From Pelagibacteraceae bacterium GOM-A1 (GTDB taxonomy: Bacteria; Pseudomonadota; Alphaproteobacteria; Pelagibacterales; Pelagibacteraceae): a DNA stretch of 64,000 nt. Position numbers and translations under genes: made by a program. Location: positions 62,001 through 126,000 of the forward strand of contig LHBX01000008.1 in assembly GCA_001704065.1 (NCBI GenBank). Direction: 5' to 3'. Of this stretch, positions 1-7,874 are shown in pieces. The notes under the pieces are model-generated. The model was not told where the DNA came from, made no database searches, and saw only the letters and a list, made by a program, of their open reading frames with translations. Position 1 is the stretch's first letter; each line of letters begins with the position of its first letter.

Positions 1-32
1 CCGTAGGGATCAATTTTTCCCGAATTATTCAT
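1..32 (-). CDS. Possible N-terminus of a divergent gene (partial)
   Basis: Read on the minus strand, an ATG at 32 opens a frame that runs off the window edge, beginning MNNSGKIDPY. Only ten complete codons are visible, so no family can be named. It would be divergent from nrdA and share the 33-193 regulatory region. No clear Shine-Dalgarno is seen in front of it. Confidence 0.3.
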   Translation of the reverse strand, partial: MNNSGKIDPY

Positions 33-64
33 GTGGATATATGTACATTTTTTTAAAATTTTTA

Positions 65-92
65 TTGATAAATATTTAATAAGTTCTATAAA
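65..92 (+). promoter_or_regulatory. Candidate sigma70 promoter of nrdA
   Basis: TTGATA at 65-70 and TATAAA at 87-92 are separated by 16 bp, a good match to -35/-10 elements. A GTTC-N7-GTTC repeat lies across the -10 element. The predicted start near 99 gives a leader of about 95 nt holding both NrdR-type boxes. In AT-rich DNA such matches are common, so this is a candidate only. Confidence 0.45.
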
Positions 93-97
93 TGTTC
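83..97 (+). promoter_or_regulatory. LexA-type operator, GTTC-N7-GTTC
   Basis: GTTCTATAAATGTTC is an exact match to the direct-repeat SOS box described for alphaproteobacterial LexA (GTTC-N7-GTTC). It covers the -10 hexamer of the candidate nrdA promoter, a position where a bound repressor would block transcription. It could equally serve the divergent gene at the left edge. The same exact pattern recurs in front of the integrase at 43,650-43,664. Confidence 0.55.
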
Positions 98-106
98 TAT
101 TGATTT

Positions 107-153
107 ATAATTTATATAGTATATCAGGTAAATCTACACACTATATCTAGTTA
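107..153 (+). promoter_or_regulatory. Tandem NrdR-type boxes upstream of nrdA
   Basis: Two 16-bp sites, 107-122 and 138-153, resemble the NrdR consensus acaCwAtATaTwGtgt at about 12 and 13 of 16 positions. They start 31 bp apart, the spacing (about three helical turns) typical of NrdR box pairs. NrdR represses ribonucleotide reductase operons when nucleotide pools are high. Location directly before nrdAB makes this assignment reasonable. The repressor gene itself is not in this window. Confidence 0.6.
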
Positions 154-193
154 TTTACTAGATTTTTTAGTATAAAGATAAAAAGGGAGTTTA

Positions 194-2131
194 ATGAACA
201 AAATATTGTCTCAGGCGATCAGGAAAGCTGTCTCTGATTATAAACCAGCTGAAAAAATCAGCAATAATGACAAAAGACCAGACTTATTTTCACTAAATAA
301 CAACACAGAGTTGTTTCAAAATTCTAAAGGGATAACTATTAAAATAGATAGATCTAGAGATAATAATTTAACAGATTTTGGAAGAGCAACACTAAGCGAC
401 AGATACCTTGGAGAAAACGAGTCTTTCCAAGATTTATTTGCAAGAGTTGCTAGTCATTATGCAGATGACAACTTGCACGCGCAAAGACTTTATAACTACA
501 TAAGTAATTTATGGTTCATGCCAGCAACACCAGTTTTATCAAACGGTGGAACAAAAAGAGGTTTACCAATTTCTTGTTTCTTAAATGAAGCAGGTGATAG
601 CTTAACTGGAATATTAGATCTATGGAGTGAAAATGTTTGGTTGGCTGCTAAAGGCGGAGGTATTGGAAGTTATTGGGGCAACTTAAGATCCATTGGAGAA
701 AAAATTGGAAGAGTTGGAAAAACTTCAGGAATTATTCCTTTTATAAAAGTTATGGACTCTTTGACAATGGCGATCAGTCAAGGCTCTTTAAGAAGAGGAT
801 CTGCAGCTTGTTATCTTCCAATTGATCACCCGGAGATAGAAGAGTTTATTGAAATGAGAAGACCAACTGGTGGTGATCCAAATAGAAGATCGTTAAATTT
901 ACACCACGGTGTTTTAGTTTCAGATGCATTTATGAGAGCAGTAGAGCTAGATGAACAATGGGCACTAAAAAGTCCAAAAGATCAATCGGTGCAAGCTACT
1001 GTTTCTGCACGAAATTTATGGATCAGATTATTAACTGCAAGAATTGAAACTGGAGAACCTTATATTGTTTTCATTGATACAGTTAATAGAATGATACCTC
1101 AACATCATAAACTGGCTGGTTTAACTGTTAAGACATCTAACTTGTGCAGTGAAATAACTTTACCAACTGGAATTGATAAAGAGGGTAGAGATAGAACGGC
1201 AGTATGTTGTTTATCATCTTTAAATTTAGAAACTTATGATGAATGGAAAGACGATGAAAACTTTGTTCCAGATGTAATGAGATTTTTAGATAATGTATTA
1301 ACTGACTTTACTGAAAAAGCTCCTGAGTCATTTAGTGATGCGGTTTATTCAGCATTGAAAGAAAGAAGTGTTGGCCTAGGTGTTATGGGACTTCATTCAT
1401 TCTTCCAACAAAAAATGATTCCTTTTGAGTCAGTGATGAGTAAAGTTTGGAATAAAAAAATATTTGAAAGTATCCAAAAACAAGTTGATCAAGCTTCAAA
1501 AGATTTGGCTGATGAAAGAGGCGCATGTCCGGATGCAGCAGATTATGGAATTAATGAAAGATTTTCAAATAAAACTGCAATAGCTCCAACCGCTTCAATT
1601 TCAATTATTTGTGGTGGAACATCTCCAGGCGTCGAACCAATTGCAGCAAATAGTTATACACATAAAACTTTGTCTGGATCATTTAATGTTAGAAATAAAT
1701 ATCTAAGTAAATTATTAGAGAAACACGGTAAAAATGATGATGAAACATGGTCAAGTATAACAACTAATCAAGGCTCAGTTTCTCATCTTGATTTTTTAAC
1801 ACAACAAGAAAAAGACGTGTTTAAAACAGCTTTTGAACTAGACCAGAAATGGATCGTGGAATTAGGTGCAGATAGAACTCCTCATATTTCTCAAGCACAA
1901 TCAATAAATATATTTATACCTGCAGACATTCATAAAAGGGACTTACACCAAATTCATTTCCAAGCTTGGAAAAAAGGATTGAAGAGCCTTTATTACTGCA
2001 GATCTAAATCAATACAAAGAGCAGAAAACGTAAACGATGCAAATTCTACAGATGTAACTGCAAATGTTTACAAATCTAAGAAACAAGAAAATCAACAACC
2101 AGAATATGAGGAGTGTTTATCATGTCAGTAG
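194..2131 (+). CDS. nrdA: Ribonucleoside-diphosphate reductase, alpha (large) subunit
   Basis: Class I ribonucleotide reductase large subunit, reducing ribonucleoside diphosphates to deoxy forms for DNA synthesis. Visible active-site signatures are the substrate cysteine in GLPISCFLNE (C128), the N-x-C-x-E triad in NLCSEI (N316, C318, E320), the partner cysteine in CCLSSLNL (C339), the tyrosine pair in LYYCRS near residue 605 and the C-terminal redox pair CLSC (641/644). At 645 aa it is shorter than E. coli NrdA (761 aa), and the N-terminus reaches the catalytic barrel without a recognisable ATP-cone, so overall activity control by dATP through that domain appears absent. RBS gggag precedes the ATG. 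Its stop overlaps the nrdB start. Confidence 0.96.
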   Translation: MNKILSQAIRKAVSDYKPAEKISNNDKRPDLFSLNNNTELFQNSKGITIKIDRSRDNNLTDFGRATLSDRYLGENESFQDLFARVASHYADDNLHAQRLYNYISNLWFMPATPVLSNGGTKRGLPISCFLNEAGDSLTGILDLWSENVWLAAKGGGIGSYWGNLRSIGEKIGRVGKTSGIIPFIKVMDSLTMAISQGSLRRGSAACYLPIDHPEIEEFIEMRRPTGGDPNRRSLNLHHGVLVSDAFMRAVELDEQWALKSPKDQSVQATVSARNLWIRLLTARIETGEPYIVFIDTVNRMIPQHHKLAGLTVKTSNLCSEITLPTGIDKEGRDRTAVCCLSSLNLETYDEWKDDENFVPDVMRFLDNVLTDFTEKAPESFSDAVYSALKERSVGLGVMGLHSFFQQKMIPFESVMSKVWNKKIFESIQKQVDQASKDLADERGACPDAADYGINERFSNKTAIAPTASISIICGGTSPGVEPIAANSYTHKTLSGSFNVRNKYLSKLLEKHGKNDDETWSSITTNQGSVSHLDFLTQQEKDVFKTAFELDQKWIVELGADRTPHISQAQSINIFIPADIHKRDLHQIHFQAWKKGLKSLYYCRSKSIQRAENVNDANSTDVTANVYKSKKQENQQPEYEECLSCQ

Positions 2132-3135
2132 AAAGTCTAAAAGATACAAAACAAAAAATTATAGAACCAAAGAAAATGGGTCTATTAGTAGAGAACCCAG
2201 TTTATAAACCATTCAGATACCCATGGTGTTATGATGCTTGGTTAACCCAACAAAGAATTCATTGGTTACCAGAGGAAGTTCCACTTGGTGATGACGTCAG
2301 AGATTGGCAAAAAAATCTTTCTGAGTCGGAAAAAAATTTATTAACTCAAATTTTTAGATTTTTTACTCAAGCAGATGTTGAAGTTAATAACTGTTATTTA
2401 AGACATTACACAACTGTATTTAAACCTACAGAAGTTTTAATGATGATGACTGCATTTGCTTCTATGGAGACAGTCCATGTAGCAGCTTATTCACATTTGT
2501 TAGATACTATTGGAATGCCAGAGTCTGAATATTCTGCATTCATGAAGTACAAAGAGATGAAAGATAAATATGATTACATGCAAAACTTTAATGTAAACTC
2601 AAAAGAAGATATCGCAAAAACTGTTGCGGTATTTAGTGCCTTTACAGAAGGTCTTCAGTTATTTGCAAGTTTTGCTATTTTATTAAACTTTCCAAGACAC
2701 AACAAACTCAAAGGAATGGGTCAGATCGTTACTTGGTCGGTAAGAGACGAAACTCTTCACTGCAATTCTATGATTAGAATTTTTAAAGAGTTCATTAAAG
2801 AGAACCCTGAAATTTGGACACCAAAACTTAAAAAAGAACTTTATGAAGCTTGCAGAACTATAATTGAACACGAAGATGCATTTATTGATCTAGCTTTTGA
2901 AATGGGTCCAATGCAAGGTTTAACTGCTCAAGAAGTTAAAGATTACATTAGGTTCATTGGTAATAGAAGATTAACTCAGTTAGGTCTTGAGCCAATATAT
3001 GATGTTCAGAAGAACCCATTAACATGGTTAGACACAATGTTAAATGCTGTAGAGCACATGAACTTCTTTGAAGGTAGAGCCACTGAATATTCAAAAGCAT
3101 CTACACAAGGTAATTGGATAGACGCTTTCTCCTAG
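2122..3135 (+). CDS. nrdB: Ribonucleoside-diphosphate reductase, beta (radical) subunit
   Basis: Small subunit that generates the tyrosyl radical for NrdA. Ferritin-like di-metal ligands and the radical tyrosine are all present: D in TQADVEV, E-x-x-H-x3-Y in ETVHVAAY (matching E. coli E115, H118, Y122), E in FTEGLQ, and E/H in RDETLH. This makes it a class Ia/Ib-type tyrosyl-radical enzyme. The ATG at 2122 is preferred over an upstream GTG at 2113 because GAGGAG at 2108-2113 then sits 8 nt before it. It overlaps the end of nrdA, so the pair is translationally coupled. No N-terminal ATP-cone is present here either. Confidence 0.96.
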   Translation: MSVESLKDTKQKIIEPKKMGLLVENPVYKPFRYPWCYDAWLTQQRIHWLPEEVPLGDDVRDWQKNLSESEKNLLTQIFRFFTQADVEVNNCYLRHYTTVFKPTEVLMMMTAFASMETVHVAAYSHLLDTIGMPESEYSAFMKYKEMKDKYDYMQNFNVNSKEDIAKTVAVFSAFTEGLQLFASFAILLNFPRHNKLKGMGQIVTWSVRDETLHCNSMIRIFKEFIKENPEIWTPKLKKELYEACRTIIEHEDAFIDLAFEMGPMQGLTAQEVKDYIRFIGNRRLTQLGLEPIYDVQKNPLTWLDTMLNAVEHMNFFEGRATEYSKASTQGNWIDAFS

Positions 3136-3141
3136 GATTAA

Positions 3142-3396
3142 GTGATAGTAAGTCCCTGTATAAGTATTTGTAAGACTGATCCTGTATCAGGTCTATGCTA
3201 TGGATGTGGAAGATCTGATGAAGAGAAAAAAATCTGGAAAGATCCTGAAACAACTGATGATTGGAAGAGCAATAACTTAAAAGAGCTAGAGAATAGACTT
3301 TCAGGCTGGCAATTAGAAGGTTTTAAGAAATCATATAAAAATAAGGTCGAAAAGGGTATCTCATTATATAAAGAGAAGTTAAAATCAAATATTTAG
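3142..3396 (+). CDS. DUF1289 family small cysteine-rich protein
   Basis: An 84-aa protein with a GTG start 6 nt after nrdB. It carries the family's N-terminal pattern SPCISIC-x8-CYGCGRS (C6, C10, C19, C22), likely binding a metal ion, followed by a WKD/E-rich helix and a lysine-rich tail. The biochemical role of DUF1289 proteins is not established. Cotranscription with nrdAB is likely from the spacing. The lysine-rich extension after residue 60 is probably lineage specific. Confidence 0.85.
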   Translation: MIVSPCISICKTDPVSGLCYGCGRSDEEKKIWKDPETTDDWKSNNLKELENRLSGWQLEGFKKSYKNKVEKGISLYKEKLKSNI

Positions 3397-3440
3397 TTAC
3401 TTTTATTTAATAATCGTATTTGGGTGTGGTTAAATGATCC

Positions 3441-3470
3441 TTGTATTAGCAATTTCACTTTGATTATATA
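3441..3470 (+). promoter_or_regulatory. Candidate promoter of tctC
   Basis: TTGTAT at 3441-3446 and TATATA at 3465-3470 are 18 bp apart in the roughly 100-nt gap between the nrd cluster and tctC. A strong GAGAGG ribosome site precedes the tctC ATG at 3497. The gap is long for this compact genome, consistent with a new transcription unit. Confidence 0.4.
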
Positions 3471-3496
3471 AATTTTAACTTTACGAGAGGAAAACA

Positions 3497-4468
3497 ATGA
3501 AAAAAACGTTAAATTTGTTACTTAGCGCTATTTTAGTAGTTACATCATTCATTGGTTTGGGAAATATTGCCGTCGCTGACGGTCATGGTTTTCCATCTAA
3601 ACCAATTGAAGTTGTTACTCACGCCGGTCTAGGTGGAGGAACTGATACAACTGCAAGAATGTTGTTAATTAGAACAAGAAAAAATCTTAAAAATAATGCT
3701 TACATCACTCCAAAAAGAGGTGATGCAGGTAACAAGGCAATGGCTTACGTAAAATCGAAGCCTAGAGATGGTCATACAGTACTAGCTATTACCCCAACAC
3801 ATTTATTTAGAATGGCTAGAGGGCAAGCGGAGCTGACAATTGATGATTTTGTTGGTGTTGCAAGAACTACAGTTGACCCAATTGTAATATTTGTAAATGC
3901 AAAAAGTCCTTACAAAACAATTGAAGATTTAATTAAAGCTGGTCAAAAAAAACCAATTAAATATGGTGGTACTAACGTAGGAAGTGTTGATCATATTTCA
4001 GGATTAATATTCGCAAGGGAAGCAAAAACAAAAATTGCTTTTGTACCATTCGAAGGTGGTGGAGCGATAATGACTAGTTTAGTAGGAAATCAAATCGAAG
4101 CTGCTGGATTAAACCTTGATGAAGGAAAAGATCAATTAGATGCAGGCGAATTGAGAGTACTAGCAGTAATGGCAGATGAAAGAATGTCTGCATTACCAGA
4201 CACACCAACTCTAAAAGAAAAAGGTATTAATGCGTCTTTTGCTACAGTGAGAGGCGTTGTTGTGCTTAAAGGTACACCACAAAAAACTATTGATACTCTT
4301 GAAAAAGGATTCCTTAAAGCAATGAAACATCCAGTTTACCAAAACTATTTACAAGGTGCTGGTTTGGATGCATCAAGTGTTGCAGGAGCTAAAGCTTGGG
4401 ATGCTGAAATTAAATCTATTTACAAAGAAGCAAGAGCTGCTTTAGTAAGTTTAGGTTTAGCTAAATAA
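3497..4468 (+). CDS. tctC: Tripartite tricarboxylate transporter substrate-binding protein (TctC/Bug family)
   Basis: Periplasmic substrate-binding protein of the TTT family. A signal peptide is evident: KK at the N-terminus, a hydrophobic core to about residue 22, then a small-residue site near IAVADG. The mature part shows Bug-family features: FPSKPIEVVTHAGLGGGTD at the binding-pocket start, a central KPIKYGGTNVGS segment and a DTPTLKEKG segment. Length (323 aa) is normal. tctB and tctA follow, so the transporter is complete. The substrate cannot be read from sequence; the neighbouring MmgE/PrpD and methylcitrate genes suggest a di- or tricarboxylate. Confidence 0.92.
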   Translation: MKKTLNLLLSAILVVTSFIGLGNIAVADGHGFPSKPIEVVTHAGLGGGTDTTARMLLIRTRKNLKNNAYITPKRGDAGNKAMAYVKSKPRDGHTVLAITPTHLFRMARGQAELTIDDFVGVARTTVDPIVIFVNAKSPYKTIEDLIKAGQKKPIKYGGTNVGSVDHISGLIFAREAKTKIAFVPFEGGGAIMTSLVGNQIEAAGLNLDEGKDQLDAGELRVLAVMADERMSALPDTPTLKEKGINASFATVRGVVVLKGTPQKTIDTLEKGFLKAMKHPVYQNYLQGAGLDASSVAGAKAWDAEIKSIYKEARAALVSLGLAK

Positions 4469-4480
4469 TTTCAATTTCTT

Positions 4481-4504
4481 AATGGGGGTTATACAACCCC
4501 CATT
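4481..4504 (+). promoter_or_regulatory. Perfect hairpin between tctC and tctB
   Basis: A 10-bp perfect inverted repeat (AATGGGGGTT / AACCCCCATT) with a 4-nt loop sits 12 nt after the tctC stop and 9 nt before the tctB start. There is no T-run after it, so it is more likely an mRNA-stabilising or partial-attenuation element, keeping binding protein above membrane subunits, than a full terminator. Confidence 0.6.
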
Positions 4505-4513
4505 TAAATCAAA

Positions 4514-4978
4514 ATGATAAAAGATATAAAAATTCTAAGTATTATTATAATTATATCAGTCGCATTATTTGCATACACATTCACATTTGATGAAGTTCCT
4601 GAAATTTTAGCTCAGGGAATGCAACCCACAATGATGCCAAGATTAATTTTTTCTTTAATAATTTTTTTATCTATATTTCAGTTAATTCAGAATAAAAATT
4701 TAAAGTCTGATAAAAAAGAATTAATTCGAAGAAATGCTTTTGTAACATTTGCTTATACATTATTTATAGTTTTAATAGCAGATAAACTTGGATTTTTAAT
4801 TTCTATATTTTTGTTCACTTTAGTTACACCTATGTTATGGCAAAGGAAAGATTATATAAAAATCTTTTTTTATTCTTTAACTATATCAGTATTTGTTTTT
4901 GTTTTTTTTACACTTGTACTTCAATTAAAATTTCCTCAAGGGATATTAGAGGAATTTATAATTAGGAATTTTTATTAA
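4514..4978 (+). CDS. tctB: Tripartite tricarboxylate transporter small membrane subunit
   Basis: A 154-aa membrane protein with about four hydrophobic segments (residues near 8-24, 45-60, 78-100 and 110-142), the usual TctB form. It follows the substrate-binding protein and overlaps the tctA start by one base (TAATG). TctB pairs with TctA in the inner membrane; its role in transport is accessory and poorly defined. Sequence divergence is high in this family, so the assignment leans on topology and position. Confidence 0.88.
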   Translation: MIKDIKILSIIIIISVALFAYTFTFDEVPEILAQGMQPTMMPRLIFSLIIFLSIFQLIQNKNLKSDKKELIRRNAFVTFAYTLFIVLIADKLGFLISIFLFTLVTPMLWQRKDYIKIFFYSLTISVFVFVFFTLVLQLKFPQGILEEFIIRNFY

Positions 4979-6450
4979 TGGAAATTTTATCAAATATCTC
5001 TTTAATTTTAAATCCAACAACATTTGGTTTAATACTAGGATCTACAATTGTTGGAGTATTGATAGGTGCTCTTCCTGGATTAAGTTCAGGAATGGCTATT
5101 GCATTGTTATTACCGTTCACAATATATTTAGAACCCAGTCAGGCGATTGCAGCTATGGCTGCATTATATTGTGGTGGTACATTTGGAGGATCAATCACAG
5201 CTATATTAATTAATGCACCTGGCGCCCCACCTGCTGCTGCAACAGCTTTTGATGGTTTTCCAATGGCTCAGAAGGGCCAGGCAGGTAAAGCTTTAGGCAT
5301 GGCTGCAGTATCTAGCGTAGTTGGTGGAATTATTTCTTTGATTGTCCTAATTATTTTTGCACCAACACTAGCAAGAATTGCATATAAATTTGGACCTCCA
5401 GAATATTTTGCATTGGCAATATTTGGATTATCAATGTTAGCCTCTATAAGCTCAAAATCTCCTGTTAAAAATCTTATAGGAGGTTTGATAGGTTTATTTG
5501 TTGCAACAATCGGAGTTCACCTTACAACTGGTATTTCAAGATTTACATTTGGGGTTGCTGAACTTTTTGAAGGGATAAGCTTTGTTCCTGTATTAATTGG
5601 TTTATTTGCAATGTCTGAGATATTAGTCCAAGCATCAAAAAGTGAATTACTTTTAGAAAGAATTAAGTTTTCAGCAATAAAACTTCCTTCAATTTCAGAA
5701 TTTAAGAGTTGTGTTAAAACAATTTTAAGATCATCGGGTATAGGAACTTTTATAGGCATTCTTCCAGCTGAAGGCGGAACAGTCAGCGCAATGATTGGTT
5801 ATAACGAGGCAAGAAGATGGTCAAAAAATAAAGATAACTTTGGAAAAGGAGAAATAGAAGGTGTTGCAGCTCCAGAATCAGCTAATAATGCTGCTACCGG
5901 TGGTGCAATGATACCAACTCTTGCTTTAGGTATTCCAGGTTCAGCAACTACAGCAGTAATTCTTGGAGGATTTCAAATTCATGGATTAAGAGCTGGACCA
6001 TATTTGTTTGAACAGCAACCTGATCTGCTTTACACAATTTTTTATGGCATGCTTTTAGCAAACTTTATCTTTTTAATTTTTGGTTTACTTGGAGCTAAAA
6101 TATTCTCAAGAATTTCTTTAATACCAAGAGGTTATTTGTGGCCATCTGTATTTGTATTTTGTCTTGTTGGATCTTATGGATTATCTCAATCTATGGTAGA
6201 TGTTTACATAATGCTAATTTCAGGTGTTGTTGGATTTTTCTTAAGAAGGTCAGGATTTTCTCCAGCACCAATAATTATGGGAATTGTATTAGGCGAATTA
6301 GTAGAAAATTCATTAGCTCAATCAATCATAATATTTGACCAAAATATATTTATGTTTTTCACAAGGCCAATAGTACTTGTATTTTTTACATTAACTTTTT
6401 TAAGTTTATTTTACAGACCTATTAAAAATCTAATAATGAAAGGAAAATAA
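4978..6450 (+). CDS. tctA: Tripartite tricarboxylate transporter large membrane subunit
   Basis: A 490-aa, roughly 12-helix permease of the TTT system, driven by ion gradients. Family signatures seen are VGALPGLSSGMAIALLLPFT near residues 28-48, the GGTFGGSITAILINAPGAP stretch near 66-85, and the repeat-related GILPAEGGTVSAMIGYNEA near 258-277. The start overlaps the tctB stop and its own stop overlaps the ATG of the following MmgE/PrpD gene, so the enzyme and transporter are translationally linked. Confidence 0.95.
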   Translation: MEILSNISLILNPTTFGLILGSTIVGVLIGALPGLSSGMAIALLLPFTIYLEPSQAIAAMAALYCGGTFGGSITAILINAPGAPPAAATAFDGFPMAQKGQAGKALGMAAVSSVVGGIISLIVLIIFAPTLARIAYKFGPPEYFALAIFGLSMLASISSKSPVKNLIGGLIGLFVATIGVHLTTGISRFTFGVAELFEGISFVPVLIGLFAMSEILVQASKSELLLERIKFSAIKLPSISEFKSCVKTILRSSGIGTFIGILPAEGGTVSAMIGYNEARRWSKNKDNFGKGEIEGVAAPESANNAATGGAMIPTLALGIPGSATTAVILGGFQIHGLRAGPYLFEQQPDLLYTIFYGMLLANFIFLIFGLLGAKIFSRISLIPRGYLWPSVFVFCLVGSYGLSQSMVDVYIMLISGVVGFFLRRSGFSPAPIIMGIVLGELVENSLAQSIIIFDQNIFMFFTRPIVLVFFTLTFLSLFYRPIKNLIMKGK

Positions 6451-7874
6451 TGACTAAAGCTTTTACACCTAATATCAAATCTAAAAGAGGAAAGGACTTA
6501 ACAAAATACGTTGCTAACTTTGTCCACAAAACAAAATTTAAAAATATTCCAAAAGAAGTTGTTGAGTTAGCAAAAAAACATATTTTGGATGGTTTTGGTT
6601 TAGCACTATCAGGTTCTGTTGCAAGAACAGGTAATTACTTATTTGCACATATCAAAAAAAGTTCAGCAAAAGGGAAGGCAACAGTTATTGGTTCAAAAAT
6701 GAAGGTTCCAACTCACTTTGCAGCTTTGGCAAATGGTGTAGGAATACATTCTGACGATTATGATGATACACAGTTAGCCGTAGCAAAAGATAGGGTTTAT
6801 GGGCTATTAACACATCCTACTGCACCTTGCTTGCCAAGCGCTTTTGCGGAAGGTGAAGTAAATAAAATTAATGGAAAAGATTTTTTAAACTCATATTTAA
6901 TTGGTGTAGATGTAGAATGTAAAATATCTGAAGCCATGTCTCCACGTCATTATCAACATGGTTTTCACTCAACAGCAACCTGTGGAACTTTTGCTTCTGC
7001 TTCTGCTGCAGCTAAAATTAGAAAATATGATCATAACAAAATTTTAAGATCTTTAGGGATTGCGGCCTCTCTTAGCGCTGGATTAAGAGAAAATTTTGGA
7101 ACAATGACAAAACCACTGCACGCAGGTAGAGCGGCAGAGAGTGGAGTGATAGCTTGCGATTTAGTAAGATATGGGTGGTCTTCAACTGATAAAATTTTAG
7201 AATCTCCTAGAGGTTTCTTTCAAGCTCATGGAGGTGGTTACGATATAAACGCGTTAAAAGGTAAACTTGGAAGACCATGGACATTTAAATCTCCAGGCAT
7301 TTCTATTAAACCTCATCCTTGCGGTTCTTTAACCCATCCTGGGATGACAAAGATGTTAGAGTTAATTAACAAGTATGACATTAAGCATGAGCAAGTAGTT
7401 AAAGTAGATGTTGGCACAAACCATAATATGCAAAATGCTTTGATACATCATCAACCAAAAAATGAGTTTCAAGCTAAATTTAGTATGGAGTATTCTATGG
7501 CAATACTTTTAATTGATAGAAGAGCATACATTCCTGAATATCAAGATAAAAGAATCAATAAATCTGATGTTCAACAAATGCTTAAAAAAGTGAACTTTTA
7601 TAAAAACAAAATAGCTGAAGCTGCAGGCTACGATAAAATGACAACTATAATAGACATATATTTAAAAAACGGAAAAAAAATATCTGGAAGAGGTGATTTT
7701 GGAAAAGGTAGTCCTGCAATACCAATGACTTACGATGAAGTTGCAGATAAGTTTCTTGGTTGTACAGAATTTGCTAGATGGCCTTTATCTAAATCTAAAA
7801 AAATTATTGAAATAGTAAGGAACTTAGAAAAAGTTAAGGATATTAGAATATTAGGAAAGTTATTATCAAAATAG
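6450..7874 (+). CDS. MmgE/PrpD family protein (paralogue linked to the TTT transporter)
   Basis: A 474-aa member of the MmgE/PrpD fold, which includes 2-methylcitrate dehydratase and cis-aconitate decarboxylase. Conserved family motifs are DDYDDTQ plus LTHPT near residues 100-120, HGFHSTATCG near 170, KPLHAGRAAESG near 225 and IKPHPCGS near 286; these supply the histidines and lysines lining the active site. It overlaps tctA and faces a second family member (9895-11397), which resembles standard PrpD better. I infer it processes the acid imported by TctABC; the reaction (dehydration, decarboxylation or isomerisation) is not determined. Confidence 0.85.
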   Translation: MTKAFTPNIKSKRGKDLTKYVANFVHKTKFKNIPKEVVELAKKHILDGFGLALSGSVARTGNYLFAHIKKSSAKGKATVIGSKMKVPTHFAALANGVGIHSDDYDDTQLAVAKDRVYGLLTHPTAPCLPSAFAEGEVNKINGKDFLNSYLIGVDVECKISEAMSPRHYQHGFHSTATCGTFASASAAAKIRKYDHNKILRSLGIAASLSAGLRENFGTMTKPLHAGRAAESGVIACDLVRYGWSSTDKILESPRGFFQAHGGGYDINALKGKLGRPWTFKSPGISIKPHPCGSLTHPGMTKMLELINKYDIKHEQVVKVDVGTNHNMQNALIHHQPKNEFQAKFSMEYSMAILLIDRRAYIPEYQDKRINKSDVQQMLKKVNFYKNKIAEAAGYDKMTTIIDIYLKNGKKISGRGDFGKGSPAIPMTYDEVADKFLGCTEFARWPLSKSKKIIEIVRNLEKVKDIRILGKLLSK

